Below are positions 1-8,024 of a DNA stretch of 64,000 nucleotides, piece by piece. Source of the stretch: Ktedonobacterales bacterium (lineage in GTDB: Bacteria > Chloroflexota > Ktedonobacteria > Ktedonobacterales > Ktedonobacteraceae); NCBI GenBank assembly GCA_027451525.1, contig DAIDJF010000014.1, positions 29,523 through 93,522 of the forward strand. The letters are read 5' to 3'. The translations under genes and the position numbers were made by a program. The notes beneath the pieces are model-generated. The model made no database searches. It saw only the letters and a list, made by a program, of their open reading frames with translations, and was not told where the DNA came from. Position 1 is the first letter of the stretch. The number at the start of each line of letters is the position of its first letter.

Positions 1-753
1 ATCGGGGCGCGCAAGCAAGGAATACCCGGCAAACAGGCGAAAGATGCCAGCACCTAACATCAATACAAGATAGGCAAAGGCGGGCGTTAACCACTCTAAC
101 AGAGGAACACGGATAGGCAAACGCTTGATGACGTGCATGATCTCGGAACAGATCGAACGCAATATAACGTGATCAGCACGCGCATAAGGACTATCGGCAA
201 TGATCGCGGCAACGTCGGGAGCGGGTGGCATGAGCAGGGCAACAGCAGCACCCATAGAGAAACCGTGAATAATGAGCGCACCAGACAGCGTTTCCTGCTG
301 CTGGCGCGCAAGCTGAATGGCAGCCTCTAAATCCTGTACCTCCGCGCACCCCGCACTGATCCGCGCGCGCGCACTCTCGCCATGCCCACGAAAATCAAAA
401 AGTAGCACGTTATAGCCACGCGCATATTGCAAAGCGGCGACAGGGCGCAGACGCTCACGTGAGATACGGTAGCCATGACAGAGAATAATCGTTGGCGCGG
501 GTTGAGTCTGCGCCCAAAAATCCGCGCAGAGTTGCGTGCCATCAGCGGCAGCGAACTGGAGAACGCGCTGAAAATCCAGCGGTGGCTCCGGCGTTGTCAC
601 GGGCAAGCCCCAGTCAAAAACATCGTTGAGCGGCATGTGAGAACGCGAAAAGACATGTAGAAAATAGCCTGTTGCTCCCAGCAAGCCACATGCCAGCAAC
701 ACTACAAATCCACTGACGATAGCTAGCACAATGGATAGCCAGAGATGAAGCAT
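1..753 (-). CDS. Membrane-anchored alpha/beta hydrolase, 3' end cut by window edge
   Basis: The frame reads open from an ATG at 753 down to base 1, giving 251 codons with no stop, so the C-terminus lies outside the window. Residues 4-34 are hydrophobic (LWLSIVLAIVSGFVVLLA and following) and should anchor the protein with the catalytic domain outside. The hydrolase core shows an oxyanion-type CHGY, a DFRGHGES strand-turn, and the nucleophile elbow HGFSMG, with an ADSPYA strand after it; this is the pattern of BEM46/YqkD-like serine hydrolases. The acid and histidine of the triad would be in the missing part. The substrate cannot be predicted. It lies downstream of, and in the same direction as, the injection-system operon, but a strong terminator separates them, so it is probably expressed independently. 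Confidence 0.8.
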   Translation of the reverse strand, partial: MLHLWLSIVLAIVSGFVVLLACGLLGATGYFLHVFSRSHMPLNDVFDWGLPVTTPEPPLDFQRVLQFAAADGTQLCADFWAQTQPAPTIILCHGYRISRERLRPVAALQYARGYNVLLFDFRGHGESARARISAGCAEVQDLEAAIQLARQQQETLSGALIIHGFSMGAAVALLMPPAPDVAAIIADSPYARADHVILRSICSEIMHVIKRLPIRVPLLEWLTPAFAYLVLMLGAGIFRLFAGYSLLARPD

Positions 754-846
754 ATAATCGTTCCCTTCCGCGCATGTTGCTGAGACTTTATTACTCAGTA
801 CGTTTCAGGGAATAGTTCTATCACAACAATGGGACGTTTGTCCGCA

Positions 847-894
847 GACAAAAGAGGCAGAAACAACACACGGGCCGTTTCTGCCTCTTTTGTC
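847..894 (-). terminator. Rho-independent terminator of the eCIS operon
   Basis: A perfect 18-bp inverted repeat (arms 847-864 and 877-894) with a 12-base loop begins 10 bases after the stop codon of the kinase gene. Read on the minus strand, the second arm ends in CTTTTGTC, giving a modest T-rich tail. Its position makes it the end of the long minus-strand eCIS transcript. Confidence 0.8.
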
Positions 895-903
895 TACTGT
901 GAT

Positions 904-3900
904 CTACCGTTGCACAACGACGACATTAAACGATGCCCCTTGTGGAATGGGTGTCTGGTCCTCATTGACGATCTCCCAGTTCTGCCCATTAAAGGCGACT
1001 CCAACGGGGTGATTGTTATACACGCCAGTCGCGCTCCCCCCCGGATTCCAGAACTGCGTCACAATAATAATCGCTTTCGGATCATTATTGATCAGCGGAT
1101 TATCGATAACGGTTGCGCCATTGGTCATGTTTGCTGTTGCAGCCGTCTGCACAAAGTTAGAATTGCTCGGATTGAGCAGATGCACATTGAAAGACGCCTG
1201 CGGAGGCATTGCTGTGCCATCCTCATTGAAGATAACCCACTGACCATTATTGAAGGCGACGCCGATAGGATGGGGATTGAAGACACCACCCTGTCCACCT
1301 GGGTTCCAGATTTGCGTCACCACCAATATCAGATTACCCTGATTATTGACGAGCGGATTATTAATTGCCGTTCCACTACCAGAAATATTCGCAGTTGTTG
1401 CCTGCTGAATAAATGAATGCTGCAAGACGGTGGGGATCCAGACATTGAATGAAGCCTGTTGCGTCATCGTCATCGCGTCTTCATTAAAGATCGCCCAGTT
1501 GCTGTTATTAAACCAGATGCCAACGGGATGGGGATTGAGGACCTGTCCGTTGCTGCCTTGCGGCGTCGCGTTTTGCGTGATAAACACGCCTGCATTCGCA
1601 TTATTATTAATGAGCGTATTATTGATGACGGTAAAATTCTTGTTGCTATTTACTGTCGTAGCCTGTGTTACAAAGGCATGTGTTGTCGAGGCCGTTGTAG
1701 TTCCAGTGGTGGTTCCCGCCTGCATCGTTGGCAAGGCAACGGTCGGAGCCGCCGGCGGCGTGACAGCCATCGGCGGCACAGAATTTGAGGGTGGGGTCGT
1801 CTGTATAATTGTGCCCGTTCCAGTTTGCCCCGTTTGTAAAGTCTGTCCCGTTGTCGTGGTGGGCTGGTGCGATAGCACAGCATAGGCAGAGCCACCAATG
1901 ATTGCCAGAACGAGTAGCACCGACACCAAGGTGAGCACCCAGGGCGGAATGAGGGCCTTATTGACAAACTCAGCGTTTGTGGTCAGCGCATTATTACCCG
2001 CAAACGCACTGCTACTGTTGCCTGGAACCGTTGTATTGCCCATATTGACACGCGATTGAACCTGAAATCGCTGGTTCTGGTCACGTCCAAAGATGCGGCG
2101 ATTGGTTGAGATTGCGAGCGGGATTCTCACCTCGTTACCCGGTTCAAGGGCAAGTGCCTCCTCACGGAAGGCATAATGTATCTTTTGCTCGTCATCCTCA
2201 CCATGTAACTCATAACGAGCGGGTGCATTGCCATTATTCGCGAGCGTCACCGTATATTTTGCCCGTCCACGTCCGCTTGCCCGACGCGGTTCAATCTTGA
2301 TGCCATCATCTTTAAAAGGTAACACGGTCCAACGTGCTTGTGCAGTACCAGACTCGCTTGGTTTTTCGCGTGAGCGCGCGCGGATGACGACAGGATACTC
2401 TTGGGCGCGGCTTTCTGGCGTGCGCGCAACATTGACTGAGAGATCAACAGTTTCCTGCATACCAGGATTCAACTGAATCTCAGAGCCAGGAGTGCGCACC
2501 CATTCCTTTGGCACGCCTTCAACGGTAACGGCCAGCCAATCTACCAGCACACCAAGATTTGTCAGCATCACGCGCACGTTCGCAGGTTGTCCCGGCACAA
2601 TCGTCAGATTAGAAGGCTCAGCGCGTATACCAATTCGCGTGTTGCCGCTTCCAACCGCAGCGGTTCCACTCACACTTGCCTGCGGGAAACGCTGCTCCGT
2701 GACATTCGCAGCATAATTAACGCTTGGCGGCAAATTCGAGGGCACAATCGGCTGGGCCACCGTGGCGTCGGTTGCGGCTCCTTCCAGGCGTAGCCAGAAA
2801 GGTCCCAGATGGACATTCTGCCGTTCCTGCCAGGGATAGCTTATCTGCGGTTGCAGTTTTACGCCTTCCAAAAGCGTGCCATTGCTCGACCCCAGGTCTT
2901 TAATCGTTACCTGTTGTCCATCCCACTGCACCTCCAGGTGTTGACGCGAGACCTCGCCCGACTGCAAGGTGATTGGATTTCCGGGCTGACGACCCACAAT
3001 AATGCTCCTATTTGTCATCTCAACGACCTGGAGCGTCTGCCCACTTTTATCAAGCACGCGCACACGCGGTACGGAGGAATAGCCCTGTAAAGTGGCAACG
3101 ATAGGCGTGGGCGTCTCATTGCCCAGGCTGGCAGGGCGCAACTCAGTTTTATTGCGCGCTCGCTCATCGACTTCAGTCGGTGCGGACGGACTAACACGCG
3201 CGCTCTGCACTACTGTGCTACCAATGACACGCTGAAGATCGCGTGCCAACTCGCTGCCCGTCTGATAGCGATCTTCGGGCTTTTTAGCCAGGCAGCGAAG
3301 AATAATTGCCTCCAGGTCGGGCGAAATATCGGAACGAATCTGACGCGGCGAAGGCGGTTCAGCCTGTGTGTGCTTGCGTAAGGCATCATCAAAACTCTCG
3401 ATTTGGAAAGGCAGATAGCCTGTAGCAACCTCGTAGAGCACCACACCTAGCGAATAAAGATCACCGCGCCCATCGACCTTCCAACCCAGACATTGTTCAG
3501 GCGACATGTAGGCCAGCGTGCCCATTGGCGCACCCGTCGCAGTCAGTCCACTGCCTTCAGCAAGACGAGCCAGACCAAAATCGCTAATTTTTAGTTGATA
3601 GAGTTCAGGCGTCACACCGGGTGCGCTTGTCCGCATGAGCAGCATGTTATCGGGTTTTACATCGCGATGCACTACCCCAAGCGCGTGGGCCGCCGCAAGA
3701 CCTTCTGCCGCTTGCCGCACCAGTTCCAGATCGAGCGGCAGTGGGCGCGGTGACCTGTTAGCACGCTTATAGAGCAAACTGCGCAACGAGCCATCAGGCA
3801 CAAGCTCCATCACCAGATAAAGCTGACCCTCTTGCTCGCCAAATTCGTAGATATCGACAATATTGGCGTGCTTCAGGGCAGCAGCGGAACGGGCCTCTTG

Positions 3901-4080
3901 CAAAAAGCGTTCGCGAAAGGTTGCTCTAGCGGCAAGATGTGGTCGCATTACTTTGATCGCGGCTGGTCGGTTGAGGTAAATGTGAACACCACGAAAAACC
4001 TGTCCCATTCCTCCTGCATCTAAAAGCGACTCGATGCGATATTGACCAAGCGTCTGTCCAACGAAATCCGACATACTCAT
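904..4080 (-). CDS. Transmembrane Ser/Thr protein kinase with FHA domain and triple C-terminal repeat
   Basis: A 1058-residue protein. Residues about 12-290 are a Hanks-type kinase with glycine loop (DAGGMGQVFRG), catalytic lysine (AAIKVM), HRDVKPDN, SDFGLAR and MSPEQ, so it should be active. An FHA domain follows (about 340-415; VGRQPGN, SRQHLEV, LGSSNGT). Two Ig-like stretches (about 475-690) resemble the NEW3-type domains of COG1470 proteins. One membrane helix lies at about 710-733 (PPWVLTLVSVLLVLAIIGG). A Thr/Pro-rich stalk then leads to three repeats of about 86 residues (800-885, 886-971, 972-1058), each with a HPxG...FN....W.I.NED..........ASFNV core; I believe this resembles the domain called DUF7452, but that is from memory. 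The start codon overlaps the stop of the FHA-tail gene (ATGA), so it is the last gene of the injection-system operon. By analogy with the PpkA/Fha1 pathway of type VI secretion, it may control assembly or firing. Confidence 0.9.
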   Translation of the reverse strand: MSMSDFVGQTLGQYRIESLLDAGGMGQVFRGVHIYLNRPAAIKVMRPHLAARATFRERFLQEARSAAALKHANIVDIYEFGEQEGQLYLVMELVPDGSLRSLLYKRANRSPRPLPLDLELVRQAAEGLAAAHALGVVHRDVKPDNMLLMRTSAPGVTPELYQLKISDFGLARLAEGSGLTATGAPMGTLAYMSPEQCLGWKVDGRGDLYSLGVVLYEVATGYLPFQIESFDDALRKHTQAEPPSPRQIRSDISPDLEAIILRCLAKKPEDRYQTGSELARDLQRVIGSTVVQSARVSPSAPTEVDERARNKTELRPASLGNETPTPIVATLQGYSSVPRVRVLDKSGQTLQVVEMTNRSIIVGRQPGNPITLQSGEVSRQHLEVQWDGQQVTIKDLGSSNGTLLEGVKLQPQISYPWQERQNVHLGPFWLRLEGAATDATVAQPIVPSNLPPSVNYAANVTEQRFPQASVSGTAAVGSGNTRIGIRAEPSNLTIVPGQPANVRVMLTNLGVLVDWLAVTVEGVPKEWVRTPGSEIQLNPGMQETVDLSVNVARTPESRAQEYPVVIRARSREKPSESGTAQARWTVLPFKDDGIKIEPRRASGRGRAKYTVTLANNGNAPARYELHGEDDEQKIHYAFREEALALEPGNEVRIPLAISTNRRIFGRDQNQRFQVQSRVNMGNTTVPGNSSSAFAGNNALTTNAEFVNKALIPPWVLTLVSVLLVLAIIGGSAYAVLSHQPTTTTGQTLQTGQTGTGTIIQTTPPSNSVPPMAVTPPAAPTVALPTMQAGTTTGTTTASTTHAFVTQATTVNSNKNFTVINNTLINNNANAGVFITQNATPQGSNGQVLNPHPVGIWFNNSNWAIFNEDAMTMTQQASFNVWIPTVLQHSFIQQATTANISGSGTAINNPLVNNQGNLILVVTQIWNPGGQGGVFNPHPIGVAFNNGQWVIFNEDGTAMPPQASFNVHLLNPSNSNFVQTAATANMTNGATVIDNPLINNDPKAIIIVTQFWNPGGSATGVYNNHPVGVAFNGQNWEIVNEDQTPIPQGASFNVVVVQR

Positions 4081-5027
4081 GCGTTGACCTCCAAGATGTA
4101 CCCAGCATGTGCTGGTTTGTGTATTTTGATCAATTCCTCGATCAGTTCTTTATCTATCGCGCCACTAGATGCATCCGACGGTAACGTGATACGAATACGA
4201 AACACAAACGGTTCTAATGGGTTTTCTATAATAACAGGCGTTATTCCAGTACAAACCTCGATCATACGTACCAGACCATAGCGCGTTCCACGCCAGCGAT
4301 ACAGATCCATGGCCTGCGCTAGCAAGCGTCGCTGCCGGATTTCGGGCCAGTGTGGGTTCAGACTCAAGCCCAGCCAACTAGCGAGCCAGGGCAGAAATGA
4401 GACAGGGCAGGTACGCGGATCGAAGTACATCTCAATATGATCTTGCCGCTGCTCCAACGGCTCCCAGATATCCTCAAAAATATGCAGGAAGCGTTGCAGA
4501 AAATCGTCATCCTGATAAATATCCGGCAAATGATGGTTATAGACACTCTTCTCCCCAAGCACAAGCGGTCTACGTGCAGGCTTGTGCGCGCGTGGTACAG
4601 CGGGTGGCACAGCTTTCATGACGGCGGTTGGTTCCGGCTGCACGCCAGGCACGGGCACAGGGACTTGTTTCCCTTCATCACGCTCACCGACCATGTCAGA
4701 GGGCAGTTGTTGAGAGGTACGAGCCGCCTGATAGGTCAGCAGATACGGGCCAATGCGGATACTCATACCGTCTGTCATGAGACGCGGCTGATTCGTGGGG
4801 ATGCGATCAACATCAAGAAACGAGCCGTTAGAACTGCCCAGATCAGTGAAGACTGGTCCCTGGGGTTGCACGCGAATCTCGGCATGGGCACGCGATACCA
4901 GTGGATGTTGTAGGGAAAGGTCCATCTCTGGAGCGCGTCCAATCGTCAGCACTGTCTGAGTCAGTGGGATCGTCTGGATGACATTGCCTTCTAATTGTAC
5001 GATGATTTGTCCTGTTTCAGTCTGCAC
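4077..5027 (-). CDS. FHA domain fused to gpI/gp7-like phage tail baseplate protein
   Basis: A 316-residue protein. Residues about 20-98 form an FHA domain with the phosphothreonine-binding residues in place (TIGRAPEMD, LVSRAHAEI, TDLGSSNGSF). A Pro/Val-rich linker (about 105-160) leads to a tail-protein domain (about 165-316) with YNHHLPDIYQDDDFLQRFL, FDPRTCPVSFLPWLASWLG and RWRGTRYGLVRMIEVCTG, typical of the P2 gpI-like 'phage tail protein' family that forms part of contractile baseplates (Afp12-like position). It lies between the gpJ-like gene and the kinase gene, nearly overlapping both. The FHA domain should dock a phosphorylated protein to the baseplate, and the adjacent kinase is the obvious candidate enzyme. 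The domain identities are well supported; the regulatory role is inference. Confidence 0.88.
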   Translation of the reverse strand: MQTETGQIIVQLEGNVIQTIPLTQTVLTIGRAPEMDLSLQHPLVSRAHAEIRVQPQGPVFTDLGSSNGSFLDVDRIPTNQPRLMTDGMSIRIGPYLLTYQAARTSQQLPSDMVGERDEGKQVPVPVPGVQPEPTAVMKAVPPAVPRAHKPARRPLVLGEKSVYNHHLPDIYQDDDFLQRFLHIFEDIWEPLEQRQDHIEMYFDPRTCPVSFLPWLASWLGLSLNPHWPEIRQRRLLAQAMDLYRWRGTRYGLVRMIEVCTGITPVIIENPLEPFVFRIRITLPSDASSGAIDKELIEELIKIHKPAHAGYILEVNA

Positions 5028-5028
5028 T

Positions 5029-7029
5029 TTAGCTCACCCTGACCTGGTGACGGTCCGAACAGATAATGCCATAGCGTGGCACGGGAACCGAGCGCACAGG
5101 CGCACTTGCGGCACGTGCCGCTCCCGCTGTTTCACTGACACTGATCTGCACGTCTTCTACGAACTCAACATGCTCGATACCATGCAGTATACTATAAATT
5201 TCCGAACGATTGAGCGAGCGTCCAAAGGGCCAGCCATCGCCGCGTGGTCCTCCGATATAGGGATTGACATAACGATAGAGAGCCTCTTCCGCTTTTTGCT
5301 GCACCTCACTCACCAGCGCCGGATCACTGCGTTCCGGTAGTCGCAACTCGGCGCGCACCGATATCCAGACGTACTGGGGTTGGCGCACCTCGACAGTAAT
5401 ACCCAACAAGCGGCGTGACTCCAGGTGTGCCAGCACCGCCGAGCGCAGTTCTGCCGACACCACAAGTAATTCAGGAGCAATACGCCCCTGGGGATTGTCC
5501 ACCTGTGGCAACACAACAACCACAATCTGACCAGGACGCGGGTCGTCACGCGACCCCGGTTGCGCACCAGGAGCGATACAGCTTGCGCGTGCAACGCCAA
5601 GCACCTGTTGCGCGAGATGCTCGTAGTCGTCGGCAGTTACCGCGCGCGTGCGTGTACGCAACATCTGTGGAGCGCGCAGCATGGCATCATCCAGACTCTG
5701 CGCGTCACGTCCACCAACGGCGGCGGCACGATTCGTTACTTGTGTTACATAGGGGATAGAGGATTTCAACACGGTTAGTGTATGCGCGGCGACGTTGCCC
5801 GCCACACCACCACCATACTGATAATGCTTGAATGTGAGCGTGCTGCCTTTTTCCGGCACAACGCCAAAGCTATACATAGAACCATCCGGCTGCAAGAGCG
5901 ATGGTCCCAGTGTCACCGTGCCATCCTGTTTATCAAGCGTAAAATGGCGATCCGTGGGTGTAGAGTCGGCAAAATCAGAGACCTCGCTCCAACGTTGCAG
6001 CGGCCCGCTGACAGGCTGGACGGTCAGATAGTCTTGCGCGGGATCAAGGGTAAGAATAGGCGTGTGCAGCAGGCGGAAGCTCTGCCCCGGCGTGCCGTCG
6101 CTTACACCTAAGGTCTCGTTACGCACAGAGACGGCATGGCGCGCAGTGACTGTACCCCCACGAGCTTCGACGCGGATACGAAAAATCGTGGGAGAAACTT
6201 TATAGGTTCCGCTTCCGCTTTGTGGCTCAGTGACAAGGCAACGTAGCCAGTACGCATTGAGGCCCTGAAACTCGCCCTGTGCCATTGGCGGCAGGTGCAA
6301 AATCACCTCGCCGGACACGTTAAAACCGCCCGTTCCATCATGTTCCAGCTCGCATGTAACCCAACGGGCCGATTTTCCTTGCCAGACCTGCCAGGTAATC
6401 GGGGGGCGCGTCGGATTGACACCCGCCCCACCCGCGACATCACAATCGAGCAGCAGAGCTAAAATATGGTTGCTGTGATCTTGCCGAAAGGCTATAAAAA
6501 ATGCATCGCCTGCACCAGGTCTGGGCGGAAACACACTAAAACCTTTGCCGCGCAGTTCTGCCTGCCGCAAATCGTGACGTAACCAGGCTTCACTCGCGTC
6601 ACGGCTGGCATTGCGCGTGAACAGTCCCGTCATGCGCGGCGGACGAATAGTTAGCGCGCTCTCCGTTGTGAAAATAGTGGCGGGGCTGGTCTCCGTGCGC
6701 ACGGTCGCTACCTCGGTGTCAGCAGGGATCACCACCTCGGTTGGTTGGGCAGCCGAAAGATAAAATGTAATCGGTGCGCTTGCCGCGCGCGGCTCTTCTA
6801 AACGTACGCCGATCAGTTCCAGGAATTTAATGTAGTTTTTCTCTGGCACTTGATTGACACGATAGAGCAGCATATCGGTCATCCAGGCAAAAAGCTCGAT
6901 CAGCGTCACGCCTGGATCGCTCACGTTATGGTCGGTCCACTCGCGACAATAATGCGGGATCAGCAGTTTTGCCTGATCGACAATATCTTGAAAGTGGCGA
7001 TCATCTAAAAATGGTGTTGGTAACGGCAT
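5029..7029 (-). CDS. Baseplate assembly protein, gpJ/gp6-like (Afp11 family)
   Basis: A 666-residue protein starting MPLPTPFLDDRHFQDIVDQA, with the early motif SDPGVTLIELFAWMTDMLLYRVNQ that marks the 'putative baseplate assembly protein' family of contractile injection systems, and a gpJ-like core (DDAMLRAPQMLRTRTRAVT, DYEHLAQQ) in the second half. In phage T4 and P2 the homologues form the wedge around the central spike and trigger sheath contraction. The length is normal for eCIS members. The ATG is preceded by AAGGAAGAG. It is followed 2 bases later by the FHA-tail gene and preceded by the gp25 gene. Confidence 0.9.
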   Translation of the reverse strand: MPLPTPFLDDRHFQDIVDQAKLLIPHYCREWTDHNVSDPGVTLIELFAWMTDMLLYRVNQVPEKNYIKFLELIGVRLEEPRAASAPITFYLSAAQPTEVVIPADTEVATVRTETSPATIFTTESALTIRPPRMTGLFTRNASRDASEAWLRHDLRQAELRGKGFSVFPPRPGAGDAFFIAFRQDHSNHILALLLDCDVAGGAGVNPTRPPITWQVWQGKSARWVTCELEHDGTGGFNVSGEVILHLPPMAQGEFQGLNAYWLRCLVTEPQSGSGTYKVSPTIFRIRVEARGGTVTARHAVSVRNETLGVSDGTPGQSFRLLHTPILTLDPAQDYLTVQPVSGPLQRWSEVSDFADSTPTDRHFTLDKQDGTVTLGPSLLQPDGSMYSFGVVPEKGSTLTFKHYQYGGGVAGNVAAHTLTVLKSSIPYVTQVTNRAAAVGGRDAQSLDDAMLRAPQMLRTRTRAVTADDYEHLAQQVLGVARASCIAPGAQPGSRDDPRPGQIVVVVLPQVDNPQGRIAPELLVVSAELRSAVLAHLESRRLLGITVEVRQPQYVWISVRAELRLPERSDPALVSEVQQKAEEALYRYVNPYIGGPRGDGWPFGRSLNRSEIYSILHGIEHVEFVEDVQISVSETAGAARAASAPVRSVPVPRYGIICSDRHQVRVS

Positions 7030-7057
7030 AATTGCTCTTCCTTAATAATAATGGCGG

Positions 7058-7486
7058 CTAGGGTTCACGGTTGATGGTGAGGCGCGTTGTCTCTGGCTCA
7101 CCCGGAATACGGTAGAAAGGAAAGACCAGCGAACGCTTATCGTGCGTGGCCTTGATTTCATAGCGTATCGTAACAAGCAGCCGCCCCGGACTTTCGCGGT
7201 CTGGCGCGGCGATGACCTCCATCACGCGGATGCGCGGCTCCCACATGCCCAGTGCTTCTTCAACATAATGGGCCGCGAGACCCGCGGTAGTTGCATCATT
7301 AGGAGCAAAAATAAGCTCGTGAATCTGACAACCGAACTCCGGGCGCATGACACGCTGCCCCTTTGGCGTCAACAAAATAATATGGATTGCCTCTTCTATA
7401 TCGCGCTCCTGATGGGCTAAGGCAATACGCCCATGCGCGTCAATGCGCACGGGAAAGGCCCAACCCGTCCCCAAGAAATCTCGCAT
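7058..7486 (-). CDS. GPW/gp25-like baseplate protein (Afp9 family)
   Basis: A 142-residue protein with the gp25 signature: FLGTGWAFPVRIDAHGRIAL at the N-terminus, IEEAIHIILLTPKGQRVMRPEFGCQIHELIF in the middle (the ERxMRPxFG type motif), and a short beta-rich C-terminus. gp25-like proteins are conserved core wedge components of contractile tails and help nucleate the sheath. The ATG has the upstream sequence AAAGGGGC. Its place between PAAR and the gpJ-like gene is the usual eCIS order. Confidence 0.92.
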   Translation of the reverse strand: MRDFLGTGWAFPVRIDAHGRIALAHQERDIEEAIHIILLTPKGQRVMRPEFGCQIHELIFAPNDATTAGLAAHYVEEALGMWEPRIRVMEVIAAPDRESPGRLLVTIRYEIKATHDKRSLVFPFYRIPGEPETTRLTINREP

Positions 7487-7605
7487 ATCAGCCCCTTTTC
7501 CTCACAAGTTTACATGATTATACGCTTATTTTGTGCATCTGGCACGTAACCAGTTCACAAAAAATCTGTGAATAATGCTACTACTTACTGCCTGATAGGT
7601 CGTCA

Positions 7606-8001
7606 TCAACCGCCAATCAGCACAGTGCCTTCCGCGACGACCGTCCCAATCGGCAGGTCTACTGGGTCATTGCAAGTCATCGCCGTATCGCCTAAACGCG
7701 CGGCAGGCTTGCCGTTAATCATCACGGTCGCGCTACCCATGATAATCTGTCCCTGATTTGTCGGCGGAACTTCAAAGGTTCCCTCTTCCGGGATATGCGG
7801 CGGAATATTGTTCGCCATGCTACCCACTGTTGCCGCTGGCAAACCCATGATCTTTACATCAGGACTCAGGTTCTCCGTGATAATGCCCTCGAATGGAAAA
7901 GGTAGCGGCGTTGGAATTGGCCCTCCGGGCGAGGGGATCAGCACGATATGCGTATCGACTGCCGTGATTCTATCGCCCTGCTTTGCGGCTGGTTGTCCCA
8001 C
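7606..8001 (-). CDS. PAAR-domain spike tip protein
   Basis: A 131-residue protein beginning MGQPAAKQGDRITAVDTHIV, with the PAAR fold pattern (PAATVGSMANNIPPH, VMINGKPAARLGDTAMTCND, GTVVAEGTVLIGG). Histidines and the cysteine of TCND are placed as expected for the metal site that sharpens the tip of the spike. The start is GTG at 8001, preceded by AAAGGAG at good spacing. It follows the VgrG-like gene, so the two probably form the spike and its cap (Afp8/Afp10-like). About 120 bases separate it from the gp25 gene; I see no further gene there. Confidence 0.88.
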   Translation of the reverse strand: MGQPAAKQGDRITAVDTHIVLIPSPGGPIPTPLPFPFEGIITENLSPDVKIMGLPAATVGSMANNIPPHIPEEGTFEVPPTNQGQIIMGSATVMINGKPAARLGDTAMTCNDPVDLPIGTVVAEGTVLIGG

Positions 8002-8024
8002 AAAATTGCTCCTTTATAGCTACA

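Noticed and set aside
829..1416. Long plus-strand open frame over the kinase repeats
   Set aside because: It lies antisense to the repeat region of the kinase, has no recognisable domain and is explained by the repetitive Asn/Gly codons of the opposite strand.
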